Assembly: GCA_028277205.1 (NCBI GenBank)
Contig: JANQGT010000027.1
Coordinates: forward strand, 1 to 45,277
Length of the DNA stretch: 45,277 nt
From: Candidatus Altimarinota bacterium
GTDB taxonomy: Bacteria > Patescibacteriota > Gracilibacteria > BD1-5 > UBA2023
Direction of reading: 5' to 3'
Shown: positions 10,136 through 20,848 of the stretch, piece after piece
How positions within the stretch are numbered: position 1 is the first letter of the stretch
Layout: the number at the start of each line of letters is the position of its first letter
Translations under genes and position numbers: made by a program
The notes under the pieces: generated by a model
Databases searched by the model: none
What the model saw: only the letters and a program-made list of their open reading frames with translations
Told to the model about the DNA's origin: nothing

Positions 10136-11422
10136 ATGTTTGACCGACTCACCCGACTCCTGCTCGTACTGCTGCCGTTTCATGTGCTGCTGTCCATATT
10201 TTTTCAGTTTGAGGTTGGCATCCCATACGTCGCTTTTTGGAAAGAAATCGTCCTGCTTGTACTTGCTTGACTGCTCGTAGCCGACTGTATCCGACGGCGC
10301 GCATTTCCAAAGCTCGATGTGCTCGACTGGCTCGTCGGCGGCTACGTCGCGTATATGCTTATGATTTCGCTCGTATCGGGGACATCGATCGCGGGGATCG
10401 TCTACGGCGGACGGTATGCATTCGAGTTTCTCTTTGTACTCATCCTCTATAAACACGGGGCATACCTGCTCTCACGATCGGTGTCGTACTATGTCCGCCT
10501 CTTTCTCTTGAGCGCTACCATTGCCATCCTCATGGGAATACTCGTACGATTCGCGGTCGGTGAGGATATTCTTTTGTATTTTTGATTTTCCGCCAATCTC
10601 TCAAACTGGTCACTCGGTGAGAGCATTCCTATCTATCACGGCATTCCGCAGGCGAATGTGCGGCGGTTTCAGGGGATATTCGACGGACCAAATCCGACGG
10701 CGTATTTTCTGCTCGTATCACTCGGCGCACTCTGGTACTCGGTGCGTACGCGGCGTGACTACTGGGGCATCGCGGCGCTCTGGACGCTCGTGCTACTCGG
10801 ACTCATCCTCCTCACCTATTCGCGCAGTGCCCTCGTCGGCATCATCTTGGCGAGTGGTCTGACGCTCGCACTCCTCCTGCGCACGATCATAAAGAAATAC
10901 CGGTATACGCTCCTCTCCCTCGCACTCATCGCAGGGGTGCTCGGATTTGGATTTTATCTGCGGTACGAGCACTCTCTCGAAAAAATATTTTTGCGTGAAG
11001 GCTCTACAAAAGGACATCTGGAGCGCATGACGATCGGACTCGAGCGCTTTGTAGAAAAGCCCTGGGGACACGGACTCGCCGCCGCCGGTCCGGGATCGCG
11101 ACATACGTACGATGTTACGGCACTTTCCAGTGACGAGCTGCGCGATATGGAGGACTACACCATCCCCGAGAGCTGGTATATCCAGCAGCTCGTCGAGGGG
11201 TGAGTCGTAGCTTTTGTTCTCTTTGTCTGGATCATGCTCGTCATCATGTGGCGGACATTTGCATTTTCGCCGGTGCTGTTTTGGATGGTGTCCAGCGTAC
11301 TTGCGATGAATGTATTTTTGCACACCTTTGAGGCGCTGTATATATCCATTGCGCTTTTCACACTGCTCGGTATCGTCGTCTCTCCCGTCCGTAATGCCCG
11401 GATCCATGCGCTGCGATGATAG
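10136..11422 (+). CDS. O-antigen ligase/polymerase-like membrane protein (Wzy_C family)
   Basis: A 428-residue polytopic membrane protein with TGA-Gly codons at 10268-10270, 10583-10585, 11201-11203 and 11417-11419, the last followed directly by the TAG stop. About ten or more hydrophobic helices flank a large loop with IYHGIPQANVRRFQGIFDGPNPTAYFL and ERFVEKPWGHGLAAAGPGSR, the pattern of the O-antigen ligase/polymerase superfamily. It would polymerise lipid-linked glycans or move them to an acceptor at the outer face. It heads a polysaccharide block with a glycosyltransferase, a large membrane protein and a flippase. An ATG at 10109 is an in-frame alternative start. Its last 17 bases overlap the next gene. 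Confidence 0.8.
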
Positions 11423-12593
11423 ATTTACACTCTCGTTTGCCGGGAGACTGTCGGAGGAAAAGGGATTTGATCGACTTCTTGTCGTGCTTGATGCGATTTG
11501 AAAACACATTCCGATACGACTGCTCGTCGCAGGAAGCTGACCGCTTGAGCGACTCCTGGATGCCCGGGCGGATGTCATCGACGGTCGCAGTGTGCCGATT
11601 GCCGATATCGATTCACTGGCATCTCGAGATCGCGTGCATATCATCCGTCTGGGATGGAGGACAGTGTCCGAGGTACTGGAGATATTTGCAATGTCGGATG
11701 GCGTCTGCATGCCATCGCGCTTTGTAGAGACATTCGGGTACAGTGCGCTCGAGGCGCTCTCTGTCGGGACGCCCGTGATCGGACCGCGCGTCGGCGGACT
11801 GGAGCAGTTTATCCCCGAAGAACTTGCAATCGATGTTTTTTCGGATGACGCTGCGGATCGTCTTGCCGGTATTCTCGCGCATATTCGCAAGCACTCTGAT
11901 CAGATCCGCCCGAATGCCCATGCGTGTACACAAAAATTTACAAAAGAAGCGTGGCTCGAACACATGTCGCCGATCCTCTGATCACGCAAAAAAATCCTCC
12001 TCGTCTCCGACTATATCGACGCCATCGGCGGGACAGAGCGGCACGTGCTCGACATTGCGGACGCACTCTCGCAGGCGGGATGCGACGTGCGATTATTTGG
12101 AAAAAAAGTCGAAAATTGGCGCCTGTCGAAATCCGAGAAAATCCGCGATATGCTCGCGACGTTTGCGCGAGGGTGGGGGAGGAGGGAGGTACGCACCATC
12201 CTGGACGAATTTCGTCCCGAGATCGTCTGGACACACGGCATCACAAAGGTATTTGATATCGCCACGATCGAGCGGCTTTTGGCTGCGCGTACGCTGCATA
12301 TCCATACGTATCACGACTTTTCGCTCTTTCATCCCTTTGCGAGTGCGATGCGAGGGATGGATGATATGCCGGTGGATGATTCGCTTTTTTCGTGGCTTGC
12401 ATGCGGACATACCAAAAATCCCCCCAAGCTCGCCTATCTGGTCGCAAAGTATTTCAAGGTGAAACACCTTCGAAATCTGCTCTCGCATGCTGATTTTCAT
12501 ATCGTCCCGAGCGAATTTCTCTCGCCGGTCGTCGAGCGATTTATCCGTCCATCTCGGGGGCGGATCCTGACGGTGGCGCACTTTCTTCGATAG
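11406..12593 (+). CDS. GT4-like glycosyltransferase with C- and N-terminal halves in swapped order
   Basis: One 395-residue reading frame with TGA-Gly at codons 36, 48 and 192, ending at TAG. Residues 7-190 are the nucleotide-sugar-binding (C-terminal) Rossmann half of a GT-B enzyme. It has LSFAGRLSEEKGFDRLL, LLVAGSGPLERLL, and EX7E at Glu108-Glu116 in ETFGYSALEAL, then VGTPVIGPRVGG. Residues 195-395 are an acceptor-side (N-terminal) half: KILLVSDYIDAIGGTERHV, WTHGITKVFDI, HIHTYHDFS and ADFHIVPSEF. The total length equals one normal GT4 enzyme, so it reads as a circular permutation. The alternative is two half-genes joined by a rearrangement. It probably adds a sugar in the surface-glycan pathway. 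The frame overlaps the Wzy-like gene by 17 bases and its 3' end overlaps the opposite-strand gene by 53. Confidence 0.8.
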
Positions 12594-15500
12594 CAGACTG
12601 TACGGGTCTATCCGGCAGCACCCGAAACAGCGCTGTCCAGCCATGACCCACGTTTTGCGCTATGAGCTTGGAGAGTTGTTGATCACTCATGCTGGGACTT
12701 CGCTCGATCGCACTCGAAAGCCAATCAAATGATCGACTCGCATCCGTCGGCAGCGCATTGGTACGGGCGAGCTCGGCGATATATCCACGGCATGCGGAGA
12801 GTTTTTGGCTGCGGTGGATGCGCGAGAGTCCGGCATCAGTCTGCATGTACGACTCGGAGTTGACATGCGCGAGCGTGATAAATTCGTCTCTTGTGAGGAT
12901 ATTTTTTTGTGCGAGGGCGAGCTCCAGACAGGGACTGTCGGTCGCGATGAGCTGTAGTCTGTCACTCTGAAATGCCAAAATCAGACCCTCGAATCGGCGA
13001 GTGAGATCGCGACGGGGATCTTTGTCTATCGTCGCAGCATTCAGATCCACCAGCAGAAATCCAAACCCGGCATCGCTCATGTGCTCGATGGTCGTGTCGG
13101 GATCGTCGTGAGCGAAAAATACATCGAATCGCCGCACGAGACTATCCTCGTAGTAGCGTCGAGGATTATCATCGATAAAGTAGGTCAGAAACGTCCCGAT
13201 GCGATAGATGGGACCGGTCTCGCGGATATCCTCCGGCGGAAAGAGCACGAGATCATACAGTGCCTCGAGTGTATCCTGGGCGTCGTTTCGGATACTCGTC
13301 GCCTCGACGGGAGAGATGTCAGCGATCCGTGTGATATCGGCAGCGAGGATGCTTCGCAGGATGATTTCCAGAGTCTGAAAATTTCGCGTTTCTGCGAGAT
13401 TTTCCTCCAGAGTATGACGCAAAAGCGGTGCTTTCACCGTCTGCATCACCCGATCAAACAGCGCATCTCTGTCGGATATATTCAGATGCGCGAGGATGGG
13501 CAGGTATTTCGGCTGACTGGAAAATATGCTCTCGTTTGCCGTTTGTCGTCCGGATCGATAGAGCTCGTATCCGCGCTCATGCAGACTCTCAAATGCTTCT
13601 GGAATACCAGTACGAATAAAAAATATCCCGACGATCATCATGAAGATACCGGACGCAAAAAATCGGACGTACCGGGATTTGCCGCTCTCATGCTCATCGA
13701 TACGAGACATATGCGATGCTGCGACGGCGATATACGAGAGCAGGATAAAGTACAGCATGATGCCGTACCACGGAATGCCGTGCCCCGAGAGTCCGTACAA
13801 AAATGCGTACACCGATCAAAAAAGCGCAAGCGCCCAGAGTGTCCTCCATTCGCGAGAGCTGCCCTCATGCACCTGTCGCGTACCGTATCGGAGGGCGAGT
13901 GTGAACGCTATCAAAATCCCGAGGAGGATGCCGTATCCCTCGGGGAGCATCCATCCGGAAAAAAATTCCGTCATGCCTCGTGTGTGCTGGAGCGCGTCTC
14001 ATACGGATGCCGTGATGGAGTGTGATCCTATCGTCCCCTGTCGGACTGCGGAGGCGATGGCATCCGCGATGGGGGGCGCCGCCGTATAGGCGAGATAGGC
14101 GAGCGTGGATGAGACGATGAGCAGAGAAAACCACCATCGCTGCGGGAGAAAGAGGAGAATACCGGGAAAAAATGCGAGGTACCAGTACCCGATCTGCGTA
14201 AATGCTCCGCTTTGATTTGTCTGCATCGTCATGTTGTACGGGAGCTTCAGGTAGTTGTTGATACCCGGTTCGTAGCCCAGATACCGTCAAAAATCTTCAT
14301 TGGTTGTTTGTCCCTCTCTGTCTGCGGCGATGACGCGTTCGTATCGTGACTGGCGTTCGGAGAGTTCTTCGGGAGTGTAGATCGCCTCAAAATCCGGTTT
14401 GAACCGGGGTGATTCTCCGCTTATGAGCGTTTGGATCGTCGGAGCATTTTCAAAATGCACGGCGTGAAATACCAGCCACGGTGCGACCACTCAGACGCAT
14501 CCTGCGAAAAATACCGCTATCCATCCGACCGCGCCGAGAAATTTTCTATCTCACCATCATACGATGATGATGGCGTAGCCGAGGATGGCGAGCGCTGAAA
14601 ATACCATCGTGATGACTCCGAGCGATACTCCTCATGTCTCGGGGATCACCACTTTGAGAAATTCCCAGAGTCAGAGTCCCGTAAAGCTCGCGATCAAAAA
14701 TGCAAAAAACGAGAGAAATCCCACCACGCCAAAGACCGCACCCGCAAATACCGAGACGAGTCACAAGAGCAGCATCACCGCCGTGAGCTTTATGGTAAAG
14801 GCGAAACCGGTAAGCACTCCGATGATCATCATCCAGAGGATATTTTCCCGAGTGAAAAACCGGAATGCCCCTGACTGCATACCCGGTATTACCCGCTCGC
14901 GCACGTACCAGATTGCCGTGTAGAGCGCCGTGATACTCACGAAGAGGAGTGCCGGATCGAGCTTCATGTCCTTCGCCTGCTGAAATATGATCATGGGCGT
15001 CGCGATGACGATCGCGGTCATGATCGACGGCAGATGCAGAAATGTCGCTCGTCGCATCAAAAGTCCCGATATCGCCGTCCAGACGCCGATGGCGGCGAGG
15101 ATGCCCCCCAGATTATTGAGAAAAAATGCCTGCGTCGCCGACCCCGCCAGATAGCCGATACCCGTCACCGTCTGCCATGAGGCCAGTCCCATGCCGGGCA
15201 GTATAAAGCCCTGTGTCGCCATGAGACGGGGATAGTTCATATAGACGCCGAGGTCGTCCCAGCCTATGGGGAGCGGACGGACGATACTCAGAAAATTTAC
15301 TGCGAGAACGAGCGTGATGACAAAGAGTGAAAATTCGAGTGTGATCAGCGGCAGATTGAGATTTTCCATCCAGTCGCGTCCACCGCGGTGCGCCCGATAT
15401 TCGACTGCGTATGTCCAGAGGGATGCGACGGCTTGTCGGAGTTCTTTATGGGAAATGATCGCAAATACTCACACTGTCAGTAGCAGTGTCCAGACAGTAT

Positions 15501-16035
15501 ACAGCCCGAAAAACCCGAGCACCGCCATGATACTCGCAAATTTCGCGAGTCCGAGCCCGAGCGGCAGCAGTGTGCACAGACCACTGTTTTGCTGCATGGA
15601 CTGTGCGAGTCCCAGTATGCGCGCGACCCGCATGCCGAGTGCCCACCAGAGCAGTCCGAGCCCGAGCGGGAGGACGAGGTATCCGATGATGGATGCAAAT
15701 AATGTGAGCGCATTACCCGCGACGGATCCCGGCATTCCCGCCTCCTCGAGCACCGTGAAGTACAGGATACATACGACGAGCACTTGTGCGATCAGGAGCA
15801 GTCCGGGATATATCGGTCGCAGGATGATGGTCTTTGCATTGAAAACGACGAGGATGATTTTGTACGCCAGATAGGCGAGCGATACACCGAAGATGTACAC
15901 CGGAATACCCGCGATGTCTCATGAGCGGGCGATCGCATCCCACGTCACCTCCCGAAGACCGTCCGCATAGTAGAGAAATATGACGAGCGTCGCGACGATG
16001 ACCACGAAAAACAAGCGCAGGAGAAAGCCGAGCAT
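12541..16035 (-). CDS. large polytopic membrane protein, GT-C glycosyltransferase-like
   Basis: A 1164-residue protein with about eleven TGA-Gly codons, ending at TAA. The start at 16035 gives a leading helix (MLGFLLRLFFVVIVATLVIF). About the first 780 residues hold well over ten membrane helices. An early loop has the acidic pair WDDLGVYMNYPR near residue 260, where GT-C enzymes keep catalytic Asp residues. The last 370 residues, after the final helix near IFFIRTGIP, are mostly soluble and helical, and would lie outside if the GT-C topology holds. GT-C enzymes use lipid-phosphate sugars. The placement between a glycosyltransferase and a flippase supports a glycan role, but no close family is recognised. 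The 3' end overlaps the permuted glycosyltransferase by 53 bases. Confidence 0.75.
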
Positions 16036-16044
16036 AGAGGAGAT

Positions 16045-17604
16045 TTATGAGGAGTCGGAGCGCCTAGCACGCCGCAGTGTCCGGATGATGTTTCGGGTAT
16101 CGGAGAAATTGGCGAGAGCGTAGACGAGTATAGACGAAAATCCCAGCCCGCCAAGTATCACAAGAAGCAGGATACGATCATCCGGGAGCATGGGAGTGAT
16201 GTATCGTCACGCCGCCACGATGACGATCAGTGCCACGATATTTTTGATGATAAACAGGATTCGGAGTTCACTTGCTTCTTTTTTCAAAACATACTCCGAC
16301 AGTCCGTACATGACGACCCACGCGATGGCGACACCCAGACTCACGCCGCTCGTGCCGAGTCCCTCTATCAGTGCCAGAGAAGCGCCGATATTCACGACGA
16401 GTCCCACGATCAAAATGATCATGCGGATTTTCATGCGATCGGTCGCACCCAGGATCTGAAAATTGAGCTGGAGCAAAAGATTGAACACGATCAGGAGGCT
16501 ACTGTAGGCGAGGATGACTCCCGATGCGCGATACGCCTCACCGAAAAACAGCACCGCCATCGGCTCGGAAAATGCAAAGAGAAATCCTCCGGACAGCAGT
16601 CCAAATACGACAAACGCCCGGGTAAACGCACCCTTGAGGATGCGGATTTTTTTTCGGGCGGTCTCGTCGTCCATGTGCGCGATGACGGGAAAGAGAAAGT
16701 GTATCGCGGGTACGCTGAAGATAAAGGGAATATTGATGAGCGAGAGATAGTTTGAGTAGTATCCCGCCTCTCTCGTCCCGAGCAGCAAGAGCACGATCTG
16801 CATATCCACCTGAGCGAGGATCATGGTGACATTTGCCGTGAGGACGACCCAGAGGGCGTATCGGACAAACTGACCCAGCTCTCGGCGAGTGATCGCGGTC
16901 GGGACATGGGCGAGATACGCGCGCCAGTAGGAGCGATAAAGCGGCACGAGCGACACGGCGATGCCCATCCCGAGACCGAATATCCATGCGGGCGCGTATG
17001 CCGAGATCGTGCTCGCACCCGAAAACCAGAGTACCACGACGAATGCGAGCATGCTCGCGAGACGGACAAACTCAGCTCATTTTTGCAAAAAAGTGTTTTG
17101 CGTCGCCTCAAAAACGGTAGTCGCAATCTGAAAGATATTGACCCCGAGGAAAAACAAACAAAATACCGCGATGACGTCCGCCGCTCGTGCATCGTGAAAA
17201 TATCCGATGGCGAGGGCATTTCGACTGAAAAACAAGATGGCGCCGATGAGTACGCTGGTCACTATCTGCGCGCCGAATGCCACTGCGAGATACGCGCGAA
17301 ATCGTGACCAGTCTCACACTGCCGCCGCCTTTGGCAGAAAATAGTTGAGCGCCTGGGTGCATCCGAGGTCATTGTACGTGGCGAGGAGCATCACGAGACT
17401 GACCACACCGTAGAGGATTCAGATTTCCTCGACCGAGAGTGTCCCTGATAGGATGATCTTGACGGCGTAGCTGACAGGACCGAAAAAAAACGTGAAAAAA
17501 TACAGCCACTTGCCACGTCGAATAAATTTTTTTTCGAGATTTTCGTTTGGATCGATCACGATTTTGGGGTATTTAGCGAGACAGTCGCAGGTGTCGCAGT
17601 CCAT
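16045..17604 (-). CDS. polysaccharide flippase, Wzx/MATE-like
   Basis: A 519-residue membrane protein with four TGA-Gly codons, ending at TAA. It shows the paired-helix layout of MOP-superfamily flippases, about twelve to fourteen helices, with VLIGAILFF, EAGYYSNYLSLINIPFIFSVPAIHFLFPVIAHM and NFQILGATDRMKIRM. These export lipid-linked oligosaccharides across the membrane, upstream of a Wzy-type enzyme, which is also present here. Its 3' end is 10 bases before the start of the large membrane protein, so the two are probably co-transcribed. The start is uncertain: ATG at 17604 overlaps rhomboid by 32 bases, an upstream codon at 17637 is possible, and GTG at 17559 would avoid overlap. Confidence 0.82.
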
Positions 17605-18130
17605 AGTATCCGGCGCCGACGACCGCTCCCGCCGCATGACCTATGAGGCTGATGCCCGGAGAGAGTCCGATGAGGATATTGATACCCAGTACCAAAAATG
17701 CCGTATTCGCCTCGGGATGCCGCTGCGCCCTGAGCTCCAGCGCCAGATAGGCGAGTATCGCCATGGTAAATCCGCTGATGCCGATCGTCGTCGCCTGGGA
17801 AAATACAATGATGGCAGCTGCGGATGCGAGTGTCTCGAGTACGAAGAGGAGGATGTAGCGCCCCTCGCCGAGCATGCGCTCCACCGTATTTCCAAAGAGG
17901 TAGAGAAACAATGAATTTCCAAGCAAATGCAAAATCCCGCCATGCAAAAACTGAAAGAGGATCAGCTGTATTGCGAGCATTCACCAGTCCTGCGTGAAAA
18001 ATGCGAAACTATTCATCCCAAATCGCAAAATCTCCGGCTCTATAAACGAGAGGAGTGTGACGAATGCCGAGACGATGATGAGAATGTTTGAGAGGGAGAG
18101 TCGATTGTTATCGACGTTTGGATACAGCAT
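17573..18130 (-). CDS. rhomboid-family intramembrane serine protease
   Basis: A 185-residue protein with about six membrane helices and one TGA-Gly at 17981-17983. Hallmarks are the second-helix block FLHGGILHLLGNSLFLYLFG, the catalytic serine Ser119 in GISGF, and the catalytic His165 in LIGHAAG. The usual GASG is varied to GISG, but both dyad residues are in place, so it should be active. Rhomboids cut membrane-anchored proteins inside the bilayer. Its ATG overlaps the end of lgt by 23 bases, and its stop overlaps the flippase start. The lgt-rhomboid-flippase order suggests one minus-strand transcript for envelope functions. Stop is TAA. Confidence 0.88.
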
Positions 18131-18869
18131 GAGAGCGATGAAAAAAGAGAAAATACGCTCCGACCGCGAGCATCGGTATCGAGAGGACGTGTCCCATCGT
18201 GAGCCAGTCCGTCCCCGCCAGATAGCCGATATGCGCATCCGGCAGGCGCACAAACTCTACGAGTCCGCGAAACACCGCGTAGAAAAAGACGAATGCTCCC
18301 GCGACCTGCCCGGGTCTGTGGGGTCTGCGGATCATGATAGCCACGATGATAAAGAGTACAACTCCCTCAAGCAGTGCCTCCAAAAGGGGAGACGGAAAAT
18401 GCGGCACGCCGCCCACCCGCATCGCGAAGGGTCCGGTATATCCCGGGTATCCGTAGAGCTCGTTATTCAGATAGTTGCCGATGCGTCCGAGTCCGATCCC
18501 GATGGGTACGACGTGTGCGACCTCGTCCGCGATTTTTAGAAATGCGATCCGGTTTCTATATGAAAAAATCGTCATGGCGACGATGACGCCCAGGATACCA
18601 CCGTGAAAGCTCATGCCGCCATTCCATGTCGCTACCAAATCAAGCGGATCCAAAAAGAGCGACGGCTGATAAAATATCGCGTATCCGAGTCGTCCGCCCG
18701 CGATGACTCCGACAAAAGTATAGATGATGAGCCGCTCGATCGTGTCTCGATCGAAGCTGGCACGCCGGACGACGATCGCATATCCCGAAAGAAATCCGAG
18801 TGCGTAGGCGAGTCCGTAGTAGGTGGGAGCTATGGTGATGCCGAAAATGCTCACCGAAAAGATTTCCAT
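18108..18869 (-). CDS. lgt: prolipoprotein diacylglyceryl transferase
   Basis: A 253-residue membrane protein matching Lgt over its full length, with no in-frame TGA and a TAA stop. Conserved stretches include GGRLGYAIFY, the essential NGGMSFHGGILG segment, and the Lgt signature GLGRIGNYLNNELYG followed by GPFAM. A late loop has VFRGLVEFVRLPD. Lgt attaches diacylglycerol from phosphatidylglycerol to the lipobox Cys of lipoproteins in the cytoplasmic membrane. The DsbA-like lipoprotein at 1917-2540 would be a substrate. It is the first gene of the minus-strand envelope cluster, with 212 bases upstream before the malic enzyme stop. Confidence 0.95.
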   Translation of the reverse strand: MEIFSVSIFGITIAPTYYGLAYALGFLSGYAIVVRRASFDRDTIERLIIYTFVGVIAGGRLGYAIFYQPSLFLDPLDLVATWNGGMSFHGGILGVIVAMTIFSYRNRIAFLKIADEVAHVVPIGIGLGRIGNYLNNELYGYPGYTGPFAMRVGGVPHFPSPLLEALLEGVVLFIIVAIMIRRPHRPGQVAGAFVFFYAVFRGLVEFVRLPDAHIGYLAGTDWLTMGHVLSIPMLAVGAYFLFFHRSHAVSKRR

Positions 18870-19045
18870 GCTTGGGGAGAGAATGGGGGTATTGTAGGGA
18901 TTTCGAAGAAATTATCCAATAGTGTGGAGTATCATTTCTCGTGTTTGCATACAATCGGGAAAGCAGAGTGACAATAAATAACTCTTCATAAGAGAAGCAA
19001 CTGGCAAAGGCATGGGATATAACGTTGTCCTACAACTCCTTAGAG

Positions 19046-19075
19046 AAATAAAAGTATATTATCCGAAACGATAAT
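19046..19075 (-). terminator. intrinsic terminator of the malic enzyme gene
   Basis: On the minus strand the stem ATTATC/GATAAT with loop GTTTCG lies 7 bases past the stop. A T-rich stretch (ATACTTTTATTT) follows. The stem is short and A+T-rich. Confidence 0.5.
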
Positions 19076-19081
19076 CTCTTT

Positions 19082-20221
19082 CTACCTCCTCACCGCCTCC
19101 GCCACGACCCGACTCGCCCGCGGATCAAAAAGATCGGGGATGATATGCTCTGTGTCCGGCACCTCGACGAGCGAGGCGATGGCATGCGCAGCGGCGAGTT
19201 TCATCGCATCCGTGATGTCTCGGACTCGCGCCTCCAGCGCCCCCAGAAATATTCCCGGAAAGGCAAGGGCGTTATTGACCTGATTTGGATAGTCGGATCG
19301 TCCGGTGGCGACGATGCGGGCGCCTGCCGCATGCGCGTCCTCGGGGCGGATCTCCGGCTCGGGATTTGCGAGCGCAAATATGATCGGATCCGGCGCCATA
19401 GTCTGCACATGCTCGGCTCAGAGCACTCCTGCCACACTCACCCCGATAAATACATCCGCACCCTCGACCGCTGCAGCGAGATCTCAGAAGAGATCGCGGG
19501 GATTTGTTTTTTCGGCGATTTTTTGTTTATACGCATTCAGATCCGTGCGATGATTTCCCACGATGCCGCGACTGTCGCAGGCGACGATATCGCGCACTCC
19601 GAAATCCAACAGTAGATTGATGATCGCTGTACCGCCGGCGCCGAGTCCATTCACGACGACGCGCAGAGCTTCTTTTGTTTTTCCCGTGACCCTGAGGGCA
19701 TTGATGAGTCATGCCAGTGTGACGATCGCTGTGCCGTGCTGATCGTCGTGCATGACGGGGATGTCTAGCTCCGACTTTAGGCGCTCCTCTATCTCGAAAC
19801 ATCGGGGCGCGGCGATATCCTCCAGATTGATCCCTCAGTATGCTCCGGCGATGCTTTTGACCACACGGATACACTCTTCGGTATCACGCGTATCCACGAC
19901 TATCGGTACGGCATTCAGTCCCGCAAACTCTCGAAAGAGTACGCATTTTCCCTCCATCACCGGCAGAGATGCGAGCGCACCGATATCACCGAGTCCGAGC
20001 ACCGCCGACCCGTCGCTTATGACGGCGACGGTATTTGATTTCATCGTGTAGTCGTAGGCGGCAGCTGGATTTTTTGCGATCTCCCGGCACGGCTCCGCGA
20101 CTCCCGGAGAGTAGGCGAGCGCCAGATCTTCGCGGGTGGCAGCTGGTACTTTCGAGACGGTTTCGAGCTTGCCACGATGCAGGCGATGGAGCTCGAGACT
20201 TTTCATGTAGACGTCGGACAT
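19082..20221 (-). CDS. malic enzyme, NAD(P)-dependent, decarboxylating
   Basis: A 379-residue protein with four TGA-Gly codons, ending at TAG. It is the short bacterial form without the phosphotransacetylase tail. Conserved parts are [10 protein letters not shown] near the N-terminus, the Lys-bearing [21 protein letters not shown], the metal-binding stretch [10 protein letters not shown], and the dinucleotide fold [10 protein letters not shown] with [18 protein letters not shown] and the C-terminal IPDLFDPR complete the family pattern. It converts malate to pyruvate and CO2 with NAD(P)H. With few other carbon genes here it may be a main pyruvate source or an anaplerotic step. It is divergent from rpsO, 209 bases apart. 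Confidence 0.95.
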
Positions 20222-20430
20222 GAGCGTATGGTGAGAGAGTATGATGGCAGCGTATTCGCATTTGCACGGTTTTTAAATTATCGTATGCGCATTGGCAGCG
20301 TCATAAGTCGCGCTTCTTCATGAGTGTTTTGTCTTGCTTTTCTATAAAAAATTCCTACCATGTTCCCACTTCGCGCCGTACTGGTGTCTTTTCCGGTCGG
20401 CTCGACACTATTTTCTTTCTCCCCACTCTC

Positions 20431-20694
20431 ATGAAAAGACAGGAAAAAAAAGAGCTCATCGCGAAATTCGCGACGCATCAGGGCGATACCGGATCACCGG
20501 AGGTACAGATCGCCATCCTCACCGATCGCATCGAGCGACTCAAAAATCATCTCGAGCAAAATCACAAGGATAATCACTCTCGGCGCGGTATCATGCTCAT
20601 GGTGTGAAAGCGACGCCGACTCCTCGACTACCTGAAACGCAAAGACGTCTCTCGCTACGAAGCGGTCATCACGGCGCTCGAGATTCGAAAATAG
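20431..20694 (+). CDS. rpsO: 30S ribosomal protein S15 (uS15)
   Basis: An 87-residue protein of standard length with one TGA-Gly at 20605-20607 and a TAG stop. [26 protein letters not shown] and [14 protein letters not shown] are diagnostic of uS15, which binds the 16S rRNA central domain. Reading the TGA as Gly restores the family's [13 protein letters not shown]-type segment exactly, so this gene is one of the cleanest proofs of the recoding. No Shine-Dalgarno motif is seen; the leader before ATG is pyrimidine-rich. The gene is monocistronic and has its own terminator. Confidence 0.97.
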
Positions 20695-20722
20695 TGTTCT
20701 ACTTTCTTTCGCACCATCTCGC

Positions 20723-20752
20723 CTCCTGCCTACTTCTTGGCAGGGGGTTTTT
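20723..20752 (+). terminator. intrinsic terminator of rpsO
   Basis: An eight-pair stem CTCCTGCC/GGCAGGGG (one T-G pair) with loop TACTTCTT, followed by GTTTTT. It lies 28 bases after the rpsO stop. Confidence 0.85.
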
Positions 20753-20784
20753 GTATGAGTGCATCCTCTCTCTTGCATATGCTC

Positions 20785-20816
20785 AAAAAATCCCGCTTGC
20801 GAGATGCTTGCGGGAT
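20785..20816 (-). terminator. intrinsic terminator of the large secreted protein gene
   Basis: On the minus strand the stem ATCCCGC/GCGGGAT, with a 13-base loop, is followed directly by TTTTT. It lies 33 bases past the stop at 20849 and faces the rpsO terminator. Confidence 0.8.
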
Positions 20817-20848
20817 CTTGGTGCTTTTAGTATGTTATGGAGTCGTGT

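Noticed and set aside
10793-11890. 365-codon minus-strand open frame
   Set aside because: It is antisense to the Wzy-like and glycosyltransferase genes, and its low-complexity Ser/Arg composition is not protein-like.
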